NCBI GenBank assembly: GCA_018665505.1
Contig: JABJCS010000619.1
Span: forward strand, 1 to 7,925
Reading direction: 5' to 3'
From: Alphaproteobacteria bacterium
Lineage (GTDB): Bacteria; Pseudomonadota; Alphaproteobacteria; UBA8366
DNA: 7,925 bases
Positions 1 through 6,605 of the stretch are shown here, one piece after another; positions within the stretch are counted from its first letter, which is position 1, and each line of letters begins with the position of its first letter. The notes under the pieces were generated by a model. It saw nothing but the letters and a program-made list of their open reading frames with translations, was not told the DNA's origin and searched no databases. The translations under genes were made by a program, and so were the position numbers.

Positions 1-932
1 CCAACGGACATCTTTCCCGCATGTAGCATGTGGTAGGTCTTGAACACTTGGACGACTGTATCGCCGTCGGCGCCGCCGTGGCGTTCCAAGGTCTGTATGA
101 CTTCGGGCGCTTCATGGCGGAGCGCCTTCATCAATCTTAAAACCCCGTGGTCGCGTTCGGCCGCCCCAAGAAAGACCGGCGTGATCAGGTCGTTCTGTAA
201 GTCGGCACCGAGCAAGGCGTACACTTTTTCACTTGGTGGCACGTTGTCTTCAAGCAGTTGCTCCAACAAGTCGTCATCGAAATCGGCGAGGGACTCGAGC
301 ATTTCCTGGCGCGCTTCCTCATTTCGATCCGAGACGGATTCCGGTACTTCGATCAGTTTCGAAGCGGTGCCGGGCTCGTACTCGTAAGCGCGTTCGGAGA
401 CCAAATCGACATATCCAGTGACCGCATCGCCGTCGCGGATCGGTACTTGGCGCAGGACTAAGGGTTTTGAGGAGACATCCTGTAGGGCGGCCAAAAGGTC
501 GCGCACGGTCTCGGAGGAATGGTCCACTTTGTTGATGAACAGCATGCGGGGGATGTCATGAGCATCGAGGAATTGCATGACCGGTGCCAGCATCAGCGCC
601 TTGCTGGTTTCCGGCTCGCAGACGACGATAGCGACGTCGGCGGCCATCAAGGCAGCGCGGGATTCTTGGATGAACTCGACCGAACCTGGGCAGTCGACGA
701 ATGTCCATTCCTCGTCGAGGAAAGTGGCGGACGCGATGTTGAGTTCGGTGGACATTTGACGGGCGCGAGCGTCGTCGGAGGAATCGCCGACGGTATTTCC
801 GTCCTTGATGGTACCGAGGCGTGGTATCGCCTCGCAGGTGTAGAGTAGGGCTTCGAGAAGCGATGTCTTGCCGCTGAGATAGGGCCCGGCAATCGCTGCG
901 CAACGTGGTCCGGAAGGCGCTTTTCCTGTCAT
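1..932 (-). CDS. EF-G-like translation GTPase paralogue (partial, C-terminus outside window)
   Basis: The first 310 residues are visible; the reading frame is still open at the left edge, and EF-G proteins are usually near 650-700 residues. The G domain shows G1 GPYLSGKT (residues 16-23), G3 DCPG (80-83) and G4 NKVD (134-137), and it is followed by an acidic helical stretch (about 200-235). Domain II seems to begin near 290. EF-G proteins drive ribosomal translocation or recycling in the cytoplasm, but this one is not the housekeeping fusA type: G3 is followed by Ser84 where EF-G and EF-Tu have the catalytic His, and the switch I RGITI motif is replaced by TELNI (62-66). I therefore call it a divergent EF-G-like protein whose GTPase activity and role are unknown. 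The ATG at 932 is supported by a strong Shine-Dalgarno, AGGGGGAG, about 5 bases upstream. It seems to be transcribed separately from the genes to its right, because a terminator lies between them. Confidence 0.9.
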   Translation of the reverse strand, partial: MTGKAPSGPRCAAIAGPYLSGKTSLLEALLYTCEAIPRLGTIKDGNTVGDSSDDARARQMSTELNIASATFLDEEWTFVDCPGSVEFIQESRAALMAADVAIVVCEPETSKALMLAPVMQFLDAHDIPRMLFINKVDHSSETVRDLLAALQDVSSKPLVLRQVPIRDGDAVTGYVDLVSERAYEYEPGTASKLIEVPESVSDRNEEARQEMLESLADFDDDLLEQLLEDNVPPSEKVYALLGADLQNDLITPVFLGAAERDHGVLRLMKALRHEAPEVIQTLERHGGADGDTVVQVFKTYHMLHAGKMSV

Positions 933-970
933 GGTACTCCCCCTGTTATGTTTCGCTTCTCTCCTTGGCT

Positions 971-989
971 GCATCGTTTCGGACGATGC
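971..989 (-). other. Hairpin in the leader of the EF-G-like gene
   Basis: A perfect 7-base inverted repeat, GCATCGT and ACGATGC, flanks a 5-base loop. It lies about 39 bases upstream of the EF-G-like start codon. It is not followed by a T-run in either direction that would make a convincing terminator. If the candidate promoter at 992-1020 is real, the hairpin would sit at the very 5' end of that mRNA and could affect its stability or translation. The repeat is seen directly; a function is inferred. Confidence 0.35.
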
Positions 990-991
990 TT

Positions 992-1020
992 CTATTAATT
1001 CAAGTATTCCATGGTCCCAA
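992..1020 (-). promoter_or_regulatory. Candidate sigma-70-type promoter for the EF-G-like gene
   Basis: On the minus strand TTGGGA (1015-1020, four of six matches to TTGACA) and TAATAG (992-997, three of six to TATAAT) are separated by exactly 17 bases. The position fits, in the spacer between the upstream operon's terminator and the EF-G-like gene. The match is modest, and AT-rich spacers give such hits by chance. Confidence 0.3.
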
Positions 1021-1040
1021 GGGGTGAACCCGGATGCAAG

Positions 1041-1068
1041 AATTAAAAAGGGAACCGGATCAGGCCCC
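1041..1068 (-). terminator. Likely intrinsic terminator at the end of the four-gene minus-strand operon
   Basis: Reading the minus strand, GGGGCC (1068-1063) can pair with GGTTCCC (1056-1050) around a 6-base loop. One T is bulged and one G-T wobble is needed. The stem is followed directly by TTTTT (1049-1045) and then AATTCTT. The left arm and loop overlap the stop codon of the ketopantoate-reductase-like gene, TGA at 1062-1060. The stem is short but GC-rich and the T-tract is well placed, so a Rho-independent terminator is likely. Confidence 0.5.
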
Positions 1069-1977
1069 GTCTTTGTAGGGTTTGAGTACCGCGTAGAATG
1101 CATCATGGGTCGGCGTCGGAACGCCGACCTCACGACCGAAGCGGCAGACGGCGCCCGATATCCAATCGAGTTCCATTCGCTTGCCGCCGTTCAGGTCGTG
1201 GACCATGGAGGCAACCATCGGAGCCGGGAAGTCGTCGATGCCTTTCAACTCCTGAGCAATGGCATGGTCCGGCAAGGGAACGCCTTTGGCGCGCGCGACG
1301 GCGACAGCTTCGTAGATCGAGGCTTCAATCACCCGGCGGATATCAGGATCCCCGCGCAATTCGCCGATCGGCTTTCGTGTTGTCGACGTGATCCCCGCCA
1401 TGGTGCAAATTCGGACGAACTTCATCCACACGGCAATATCGATTTTGTCGGAGAAGTTCGGATTCAGTCCGGCGCGGTCGCAGGCTTCCTTGAGGCGCTG
1501 TCCGCGTTCCGACATCGAGCCGTCCGCTTCGCCGAAGGAAAACGATGCGAACTTGCCCGTCTGGCGGATCAATCCCGGCTCGGCGATTACGGCGGAGATA
1601 TAGCTGGTGCCGTTCAGCACTTTCTCCTTGCCGTGGATGCGCGCGAGAGTTTCGGCGCATTCGACTCCATTCTGTAGCGCGACAAATGTGGTGTTGGGGC
1701 CGACCATCGGTCCAGCGAATTCCGCCGATTCCTCCGTCTGAAAGAGCTTGACCGCGAACAGGATGAAATCGACCGGGCCGACTTCCGATGGGTCGTCCGT
1801 TGCCTGGGCATTTTGGATACAAGCGTCGCCGTTCTCGCTCTCGATCCGCAGTCCTTTTTCGCGGATCGTCGCCAGATGCGCGCCGCGCGCGATAAAGGCG
1901 ACGTCCTCGTCCGCTTCCGCGAGCCGTGCCCCAAAGTAACCGCCGACGGCACCCGCGCCGAGAATCCCGAATTTCAT
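1060..1977 (-). CDS. Ketopantoate reductase (PanE/ApbA)-like NAD(P)-dependent dehydrogenase
   Basis: This 305-residue protein has the usual length for the family. The N-terminal Rossmann domain opens with MKFGILGAGAVGGYFG, giving GxGxxG at residues 7-12. The VK (76-77) and LQNG (101-104) motifs of the cofactor domain follow. The C-terminal helical domain carries the catalytic Lys186 in WMKF, Ser257, and Glu269 in MELDWISG. The family reduces 2-oxo acids such as ketopantoate with NADPH in the cytoplasm. However, the two Asn residues that follow the catalytic Lys in E. coli PanE (N180, N184) correspond here to Ile190 and Ala194, so a different 2-oxo acid or 2-hydroxy acid substrate is likely and I do not assign panE. 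The ATG is preceded by GGAG with a 6-base spacer. It follows the HAD gene by 54 bases on the same strand and is probably the last gene of that operon. Confidence 0.88.
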   Translation of the reverse strand: MKFGILGAGAVGGYFGARLAEADEDVAFIARGAHLATIREKGLRIESENGDACIQNAQATDDPSEVGPVDFILFAVKLFQTEESAEFAGPMVGPNTTFVALQNGVECAETLARIHGKEKVLNGTSYISAVIAEPGLIRQTGKFASFSFGEADGSMSERGQRLKEACDRAGLNPNFSDKIDIAVWMKFVRICTMAGITSTTRKPIGELRGDPDIRRVIEASIYEAVAVARAKGVPLPDHAIAQELKGIDDFPAPMVASMVHDLNGGKRMELDWISGAVCRFGREVGVPTPTHDAFYAVLKPYKDGA

Positions 1978-2031
1978 GACCTGCTCCGAATTAATTGTTG
2001 AATGCGGAATGTGGGTATTTTGGACGAAATG

Positions 2032-2688
2032 TCAAAGGGCAGCGCCGAGGTTTTCCATGTGGGACACGATGCATTCGGCACCTTCCGCCAGCAACCCTTC
2101 ACCATGGCCGGCCAAGCAATGGCCGCCGCCGGTAAATCCGATGGCCCGCATCCCCGCCGCAACGGCGGCTTGCACGCCCTTGGCGCTGTCCTCGATGACG
2201 ACGCAGATTGCGGGATCAACACCGAGCGCGTCCGCCGCGAAAAGAAATAGATCGGGCGCTGGTTTACCGTGCTCGACCTGATGGGATGAGTAGACATGTT
2301 CTCCGAAGAATTGGATCAAGTCAGTGTGTGAAAGCTTTTGTTGCAACCCGGCGGGGGATGACCCCGATGCAACGGCTATCGGCGCAGAGACGGCCTGGAG
2401 GGCCGCGTGAACGCCGGGGATGACTTCAAGCCGTGTGGAGAAGGCTTCCCGGTATCGCGCGCCGACACGTTCGCGGAACCCTTCTGGGAGTGGCTCCCCG
2501 AACTTTGCCCGGTAGTCATTGCCGATCTCGCGAAAGAACTCCATCGAGGTCGTGCCCAGATGGCGTTTTTGATAGGCTTCCACATCGAACTCCAGCCCGA
2601 TTTCCTTGAGGCTAGTGAGCTCGATCTCCAGCGCTAGGACTTCGCTGTCCACCAACACGCCGTCGCAATCGAAAATAATTGCTGTCAT
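2032..2688 (-). CDS. HAD-superfamily hydrolase, beta-phosphoglucomutase/phosphatase-like
   Basis: The protein is 218 residues, typical of the subfamily with an alpha-helical C1 cap. All four HAD motifs are present: motif I DCDGVLVDSE, with nucleophile Asp7 and acid/base Asp9; motif II SGSSP at Ser109; motif III Lys142 in HGKPAPD; and motif IV Glu166-Asp167 in VIEDS. The enzyme should use a phospho-aspartate intermediate and Mg2+ on a small phosphorylated metabolite, as a phosphatase or less likely a phosphomutase; the substrate cannot be read from the sequence. I start it at the ATG at 2688, where motif I lies at the expected distance from the N-terminus. The frame is open for 96 more codons upstream, but that stretch overlaps the preceding gene and is Arg-rich and unlike the family. 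The start lies 4 bases after the upstream stop codon and lacks a strong Shine-Dalgarno, which suggests translational coupling. Confidence 0.92.
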   Translation of the reverse strand: MTAIIFDCDGVLVDSEVLALEIELTSLKEIGLEFDVEAYQKRHLGTTSMEFFREIGNDYRAKFGEPLPEGFRERVGARYREAFSTRLEVIPGVHAALQAVSAPIAVASGSSPAGLQQKLSHTDLIQFFGEHVYSSHQVEHGKPAPDLFLFAADALGVDPAICVVIEDSAKGVQAAVAAGMRAIGFTGGGHCLAGHGEGLLAEGAECIVSHMENLGAAL

Positions 2689-2692
2689 ACGT

Positions 2693-3880
2693 CTACTCAG
2701 AGGTCGTCGGACGGAAGAACGTTCGGAGCGGGAAGCCGGGCGGCCCATTTGGCAAGAAGAGGCCCCGCGCGACACCGGCGCGAAAGTTCGGAGGATCGGT
2801 CGGGTCGTCCGGTGTCGTCTCGGTATTCGGCTCGAATATCGACAGGATTGGTGGGCCGCCAGCCGGATCGAACCAGACATGGAGATCCCAAAGCCGAGGA
2901 TGCCAGAGCGTCGCGCGGAGCGGCCAAGTCGGCGGCGGCAGATTGATGTTCTGCGTGCCAGTTTGGTTGTCCGCAAAGTTGGCGAAGCCCATCGTCCCGT
3001 CGCGGAAGTGGTAGCCCGCTTCGTGAACGAACCAAGCGTCGGAGGGAACGCAGCCGAGGAGCGGACGATTGGCCGCGTCGTACTGCGTTGCGTAAGCTAC
3101 TCCGATGAAGGTGTAGGGCGCGTTGTTCGAGTTCGGGTCGGCCATGTCAGCGACATAGTCGCCGACCGCCTCACCGGGCGCACGTAAGCGCGGTGCGTAG
3201 AACAGTAGGGTCGGTTCGGCGAGGACTGGTGGGTCTGCCAGACCTCCGGTACCGCCCGGCACGATCGTATCGGCGAGAACTTCAAGGATTCTGCGCGAGA
3301 GCGTATATCCGTTGCCAGTGACAACGGATCGTTGATGCGGTTCTCCCCCATAACCCAACTGATTTCTGATGGCGCGGAGATGCGGCGTCGTTGTCGCGAA
3401 GTTGACGCTGTTGGCAGCCATGGCGGCCGTAAGTTGGGCGTCGGTGTCGGCCTGGGTGCAGCCGACGACAAATCGCGTCAGGGGCGTCTTGATGGTGAAG
3501 GGTGTGGCGCCGGGGCTGGTGCCCAGCAGAGTCGCGACCCATCGGTAGAATACGGTGTGGCTAGTCGGAAAAGTATTGGCCCAGGGTGGCGCAAAGGAAG
3601 CAGAGCCTGTGTTTCCGGTGCCTGTCACAGAGTCGCTATTGGCGGTGGACTCGCCCGGCCAGAAATGACGGGAAAAGTAGATTGAAAGATTCGTGACGGT
3701 GAATTTGTCTGCAGGCACATCGATCTCGACCGAGAATTCTCGCGTGATCGAGAGGTCAGTCCACGGCGTTGTCGTATCGGCGATTTTCGGTAATCCGACG
3801 CAAGCGGAAAGTCCGAGCGAAAGCATCAGCACAAGAATGCCAGAGAACGTGTGGCGCGGTGGCAGATCGGTGGATTTCAT
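2693..3880 (-). CDS. Predicted lipoprotein of unknown function
   Basis: I do not recognise this 395-residue family. The N-terminus is a lipoprotein signal: charged MKSTDLPPRH, a hydrophobic stretch (about 13-24) and the lipobox LSAC with the lipidated Cys27. The residue after Cys is Val, not Asp, so nothing argues against outer-membrane or periplasmic placement. The mature part has no further membrane segment, is rich in Pro, Thr and aromatic residues, and has a likely beta-rich middle. It ends in a Pro-rich tail (about 350-395). A motif-like block holds DAWFVHEAGYHFRDGTM (281-297) and WHPRLWDLHVWFDP (326-339). Two further Cys (141, 277) could form a disulfide. The start has only a weak GAG upstream, and it lies 17-19 bases after the aminotransferase stop. 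Lying between metabolic enzymes in the same operon, it may bind or sense the pathway's compound at the envelope; this is inference. Confidence 0.8.
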   Translation of the reverse strand: MKSTDLPPRHTFSGILVLMLSLGLSACVGLPKIADTTTPWTDLSITREFSVEIDVPADKFTVTNLSIYFSRHFWPGESTANSDSVTGTGNTGSASFAPPWANTFPTSHTVFYRWVATLLGTSPGATPFTIKTPLTRFVVGCTQADTDAQLTAAMAANSVNFATTTPHLRAIRNQLGYGGEPHQRSVVTGNGYTLSRRILEVLADTIVPGGTGGLADPPVLAEPTLLFYAPRLRAPGEAVGDYVADMADPNSNNAPYTFIGVAYATQYDAANRPLLGCVPSDAWFVHEAGYHFRDGTMGFANFADNQTGTQNINLPPPTWPLRATLWHPRLWDLHVWFDPAGGPPILSIFEPNTETTPDDPTDPPNFRAGVARGLFLPNGPPGFPLRTFFRPTTSE

Positions 3881-3899
3881 GCTCTCGTTCTCAAACCGT

Positions 3900-5282
3900 C
3901 TAACGTTTCTTCACCGCATCGTTTGTTGCCAATGAACTAGATGCCGAAATATTCGTCGGTACCGGATCGCCCCGGACGGCCCGCGCGACGGCGGCGTCCA
4001 GACGACCAACGATATCGTCGAGCTCCGGTTCCGTGACCACCGTCGGCGGGCAGATGCGGGCGTAATTCTTCACCACGATCATCACGAGGCCTTCGGCGAG
4101 CGCGTGATAGCGGATTGCCTCACCCATTTCTGCGTCCGGTGTTTTCGACTTCCGGTCCGTGACGATATCCAACATGCGATAGAGACCACGTCCTCGAATG
4201 TCGCCGATGCATTCGTACTTATCGGTCAACACCGACAGGCGTTTCTCCAGATAGGCCCCGGCTTTGGCGGCGTGGTCCGCCAGATTGTCCCGCAACACGA
4301 CCTGCAACTGCTTCAATGCCACGGCGGCGGGCAGCGGGTCTTGCGGGTAAGTGCCGGCCCACGGCAGCCCCATGGTGCCGCGTGTCTTCTCGGCGATTTC
4401 CGGTGTGGTGACCGCACCGCAGAACGCGAACCCGGCTGACAAGCCCTTGCCGAAGGTGACGATATCCGGGACCACGCCGTAAGGCTCGAATCCCCAGAAC
4501 GTGCCAAGGCGTGCGGGGGCCAGCTGGCATTCATCGAATATCAACAGAGCGCCCCATTGATCGGCGATCTTGCGAATGCCTTTCAACCATCTCTCCGATG
4601 GCACGATCATGCCGCCCGGCACCGCGATCGGCTCCAGCATCAGTGCCGCGACTTCTTGTGAAGTCGTGTATTCGATCAACTCCTCCGTCATGCGGAGGCT
4701 GATATCGTCCCACTCATCCGCGTCGTCGACGGGTGCGCGGTAATAGAAGGCTGGGATAATGCAGTTCGAGCGCGCCGGCATCGACAGTGGTCCAAGACCG
4801 CGTCGTCTAGCCCCGCCAACCGATGTCATCGATTCCGCCGCCAGTGAGCCACCGTGTAATCCGCGCACCATCGAGACGACATCGAATCCGCCAGTCGCGC
4901 CTAAGGCCATACGCATGGCGATCTCGTTGGCCTCCGACCCGGTAACCGCGAAATTCGTCATCTTGAGGTCACCTGGCAGGGTCGTCGCTAAGAGTTCAGC
5001 GAATTCAATCGCCCAGGGATTGGTGTACCAGGATGATTGATGGATGAAGCGGTCCGCCATATCGCGGATTGTCTCGGTGAGTTCCGGGTGAGAGTGACCC
5101 AAGGTCAGACTCATCATGCCGGAGCTGAGATCGTAATAGGCGTTTCCGTCCACATCGTGCAGGCGCACGCCTTCGCCGCGCTCGAAAATGATCCGCGGTT
5201 CGAACCTCCACCCGAGGACGTATTCCTCGTCGCGGGCCATCAGGTCCTTGTGTCGGTTTGAGAAATCGAATGTGTCATTCAT
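3900..5282 (-). CDS. Class III PLP-dependent aminotransferase, dialkylglycine-decarboxylase-like
   Basis: The protein has 460 residues, a normal fold-type I class III length plus a Ser/Ala/Asn-rich tail (about 438-460). Visible motifs are SGMMSLTLGHSHPEL (54-68), TGSEANE (114-120) for phosphate binding, LHGG (142-145), DECQ (250-253) with Asp250 for the PLP ring nitrogen, and GKGL with the Schiff-base Lys279. DPLPAAVAL (315-323), IGDIRGRGL (359-367) and ARICPP (408-413) follow, with Arg409 as the substrate carboxylate binder. The last blocks resemble 2,2-dialkylglycine decarboxylase, but residues important for that reaction are changed (see findings), so transamination of an unknown amine or amino acid with a 2-oxo acid is more likely. 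I chose the ATG at 5282 because GGAG lies 9 bases upstream; an in-frame GTG at 5297 overlaps that ribosome-binding site. It is the first gene of the minus-strand operon. Confidence 0.9.
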   Translation of the reverse strand: MNDTFDFSNRHKDLMARDEEYVLGWRFEPRIIFERGEGVRLHDVDGNAYYDLSSGMMSLTLGHSHPELTETIRDMADRFIHQSSWYTNPWAIEFAELLATTLPGDLKMTNFAVTGSEANEIAMRMALGATGGFDVVSMVRGLHGGSLAAESMTSVGGARRRGLGPLSMPARSNCIIPAFYYRAPVDDADEWDDISLRMTEELIEYTTSQEVAALMLEPIAVPGGMIVPSERWLKGIRKIADQWGALLIFDECQLAPARLGTFWGFEPYGVVPDIVTFGKGLSAGFAFCGAVTTPEIAEKTRGTMGLPWAGTYPQDPLPAAVALKQLQVVLRDNLADHAAKAGAYLEKRLSVLTDKYECIGDIRGRGLYRMLDIVTDRKSKTPDAEMGEAIRYHALAEGLVMIVVKNYARICPPTVVTEPELDDIVGRLDAAVARAVRGDPVPTNISASSSLATNDAVKKR

Positions 5283-5317
5283 GATGAAACTCTCCACCGT
5301 CCGTTGCGCTTATAGAA

Positions 5318-5369
5318 AGTGTAGGTTCGACAGGGCCTCAGCCCAAAGGATAAAATACAATTGATTATA
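5318..5369 (-). promoter_or_regulatory. Candidate promoter elements for the aminotransferase operon
   Basis: The minus strand carries a perfect TATAAT at 5369-5364, but no good -35 hexamer lies 16-18 bases upstream of it. A second option is TTGGGC (5346-5341) and TACACT (5323-5318) with a 17-base spacer, matching three and four of six consensus bases. Either would give a leader of a few tens of bases before the start at 5282. The region must hold this operon's promoter, as the neighbour is divergent, but the exact site is unresolved. Confidence 0.3.
5327..5356 (+). promoter_or_regulatory. Candidate sigma-70-type promoter for the hydrolase-dioxygenase-amidohydrolase operon
   Basis: TCGACA (5327-5332) matches five of six -35 bases and TAAAAT (5351-5356) matches five of six -10 bases, with an 18-base spacer. 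Transcription would start near 5363, leaving a leader of about 26 bases before the ATG at 5389. The spacer contains a small inverted repeat, GGGC and GCCC, at 5333-5344. This is the best-looking promoter in the window. Confidence 0.45.
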
Positions 5370-5388
5370 CGCGCTTGGGGTTTCTTGC

Positions 5389-6576
5389 ATGACGACAGCA
5401 CAATTTAGCGAAGATGGCTTGGGCCGAATCGAACGGCATTTTGGCGAATACATATCGAGCGGCAAGATTGCCGGATGCTCGATGATCCTATGGAGCGGCG
5501 GCGAGGAACGCTTCACGAGTTTCCAGGGCGTACAGGATTTGGAGAACCCCGCTCCCGTGAACCGGGAGACTATTTTCCGTATCTATTCAATGACTAAACC
5601 GGTAGCGAGCGTCGCCCTGATGATGCTATGGGAGCGCGGTGAATTCGATCTTGAAGATCCCCTCTCCCGGTTCATTCCGGCTTTCGCCGATATGACTGTG
5701 TATCGTGTGGGCGGCGATCCCGAACCGGCGGCGGGGGCGATCACGATCCGCCAACTCTTGAGCCATACCTCCGGTCTAATCCTGCCCGCGTTCTCGGAAC
5801 ACCCGTTGCGAGACATTTATATTGATAACGGTGTCAACGGGTCGCGGAGCGAAGGGACGCTCGGCGATGTGATCGGAAGGCTCGCCGAACTACCGTTGTT
5901 GTTCCATCCGGGTACGGGGTGGGAATACAGCATGGCGACCGATGTGGTTGGGCATTTGGTCGAAGTTATCGACGGCCGAACCTTCGATACGTTCTTGCAG
6001 GAGGAAATGTTCAACCCGCTCGGCATGGTCGACACCGGGTTTCATCTCCCGACTGAAAAAATTCCGCGCTTTGCCACAAACTATACCCGCGACGGGGAGG
6101 CACCCATTCGGCCGATAGACCGACCGGGCGATAGCCGCTTCCTGGCAGTGCCAGATTACAAATCCGGTAATGGCGGGTTGCTGTCGACGATGGATGATTA
6201 TCTCCGGTTTTGTTTGATGCTGCGCAACAAGGGCGATCTCGACGGCGCGCATATCCTAAAGCCGGAGACGGTAGAGCTCATGATCCGCAATCATCTCGAC
6301 GGTGATATGGGGAACATGGGAGCTGTTGACTTCGGTGGTCTGGATTGGACGGGCATCGGGTTTGGTCTGGGCTTTTCCGTCGTCGTCGATGCCGCCCAGG
6401 TTGGGCATGGCAATCACGGAATATTCGGTTGGTCGGGAGCGGCCAGCACCTATTTCTGGATCGACCCTGTCGCTGACCTCATTGCGATCTTTTTCACCCA
6501 ATTTATGCCGTCGCGTACTTACACCATCCGCAGTGACCTTCGCCCCTTGGTTTACCAGGCTATGGTCCTAGACTAG
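5389..6576 (+). CDS. Serine hydrolase of the class C beta-lactamase / EstB-like family
   Basis: This 395-residue protein has the penicillin-recognising fold. It carries the SxxK motif YSMTKP with nucleophile Ser67 and Lys70, the family block LSHTSGL (124-130), the Tyr motif WEYSMATDVVGHL with Tyr180, and a C-terminal HGIFGWSGAASTYFWIDP block (343-360) that takes the place of the KTG triad. The GW-G-A-TYFWIDP ending is typical of esterase or amidase-type members, not of clinical AmpC enzymes. No signal peptide is visible, since the N-terminus MTTAQFSEDGLGRIERHFGE is polar, so the enzyme is probably cytoplasmic; a secreted beta-lactamase would be expected to have one. The likely reaction is hydrolysis of a small ester, amide or lactone. 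It is the first gene of the plus-strand operon, divergent from the aminotransferase. The start has only a GGGG at 8 bases upstream. The TauD-type gene follows closely. Confidence 0.9.
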   Translation: MTTAQFSEDGLGRIERHFGEYISSGKIAGCSMILWSGGEERFTSFQGVQDLENPAPVNRETIFRIYSMTKPVASVALMMLWERGEFDLEDPLSRFIPAFADMTVYRVGGDPEPAAGAITIRQLLSHTSGLILPAFSEHPLRDIYIDNGVNGSRSEGTLGDVIGRLAELPLLFHPGTGWEYSMATDVVGHLVEVIDGRTFDTFLQEEMFNPLGMVDTGFHLPTEKIPRFATNYTRDGEAPIRPIDRPGDSRFLAVPDYKSGNGGLLSTMDDYLRFCLMLRNKGDLDGAHILKPETVELMIRNHLDGDMGNMGAVDFGGLDWTGIGFGLGFSVVVDAAQVGHGNHGIFGWSGAASTYFWIDPVADLIAIFFTQFMPSRTYTIRSDLRPLVYQAMVLD

Positions 6577-6593
6577 CTAGGAGATGCAGCGAC

Positions 6594-6598
6594 GGGAG
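6594..6598 (+). promoter_or_regulatory. Ribosome-binding site that decides the dioxygenase start
   Basis: GGGAG lies 1 base before the ATG at 6600 and 7 bases before the in-frame ATG at 6606. Only the second spacing is usual for initiation, so the start at 6606 is preferred. Confidence 0.6.
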
Positions 6599-6605
6599 AA
6601 TGGCG

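Noticed and set aside
931..1677. A 248-codon open frame on the plus strand opposite the ketopantoate-reductase-like gene
   Set aside because: It has no recognisable motifs, its composition is that of an antisense shadow, and it overlaps a minus-strand gene with clear family residues.
2689..2976. A 96-codon N-terminal extension of the HAD hydrolase
   Set aside because: It overlaps the lipoprotein coding region, is Arg-rich and unlike the family, and the ATG at 2688 places motif I at the normal position.
3005..3034. A zinc-protease HEXXH motif in the lipoprotein (HEAGYH)
   Set aside because: The second His is one residue too far for HEXXH, so no metalloprotease call is made.
2606..3187. A 193-codon plus-strand frame and other long overlapping frames across the end of the lipoprotein gene and the start of the HAD gene
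   Set aside because: Arg-rich translations without motifs are expected in GC-rich DNA; the minus-strand genes have a lipobox and HAD motif I here.
5283..5297. GTG at 5297 as start of the aminotransferase
   Set aside because: The ATG at 5282 has GGAG at good spacing, and the GTG start would place that site inside the coding region.
5389..6576. The serine hydrolase as an antibiotic-resistance beta-lactamase
   Set aside because: It has no signal peptide and its C-terminal HGIFGWSG block is that of esterase/amidase-type members, with no KTG triad seen.
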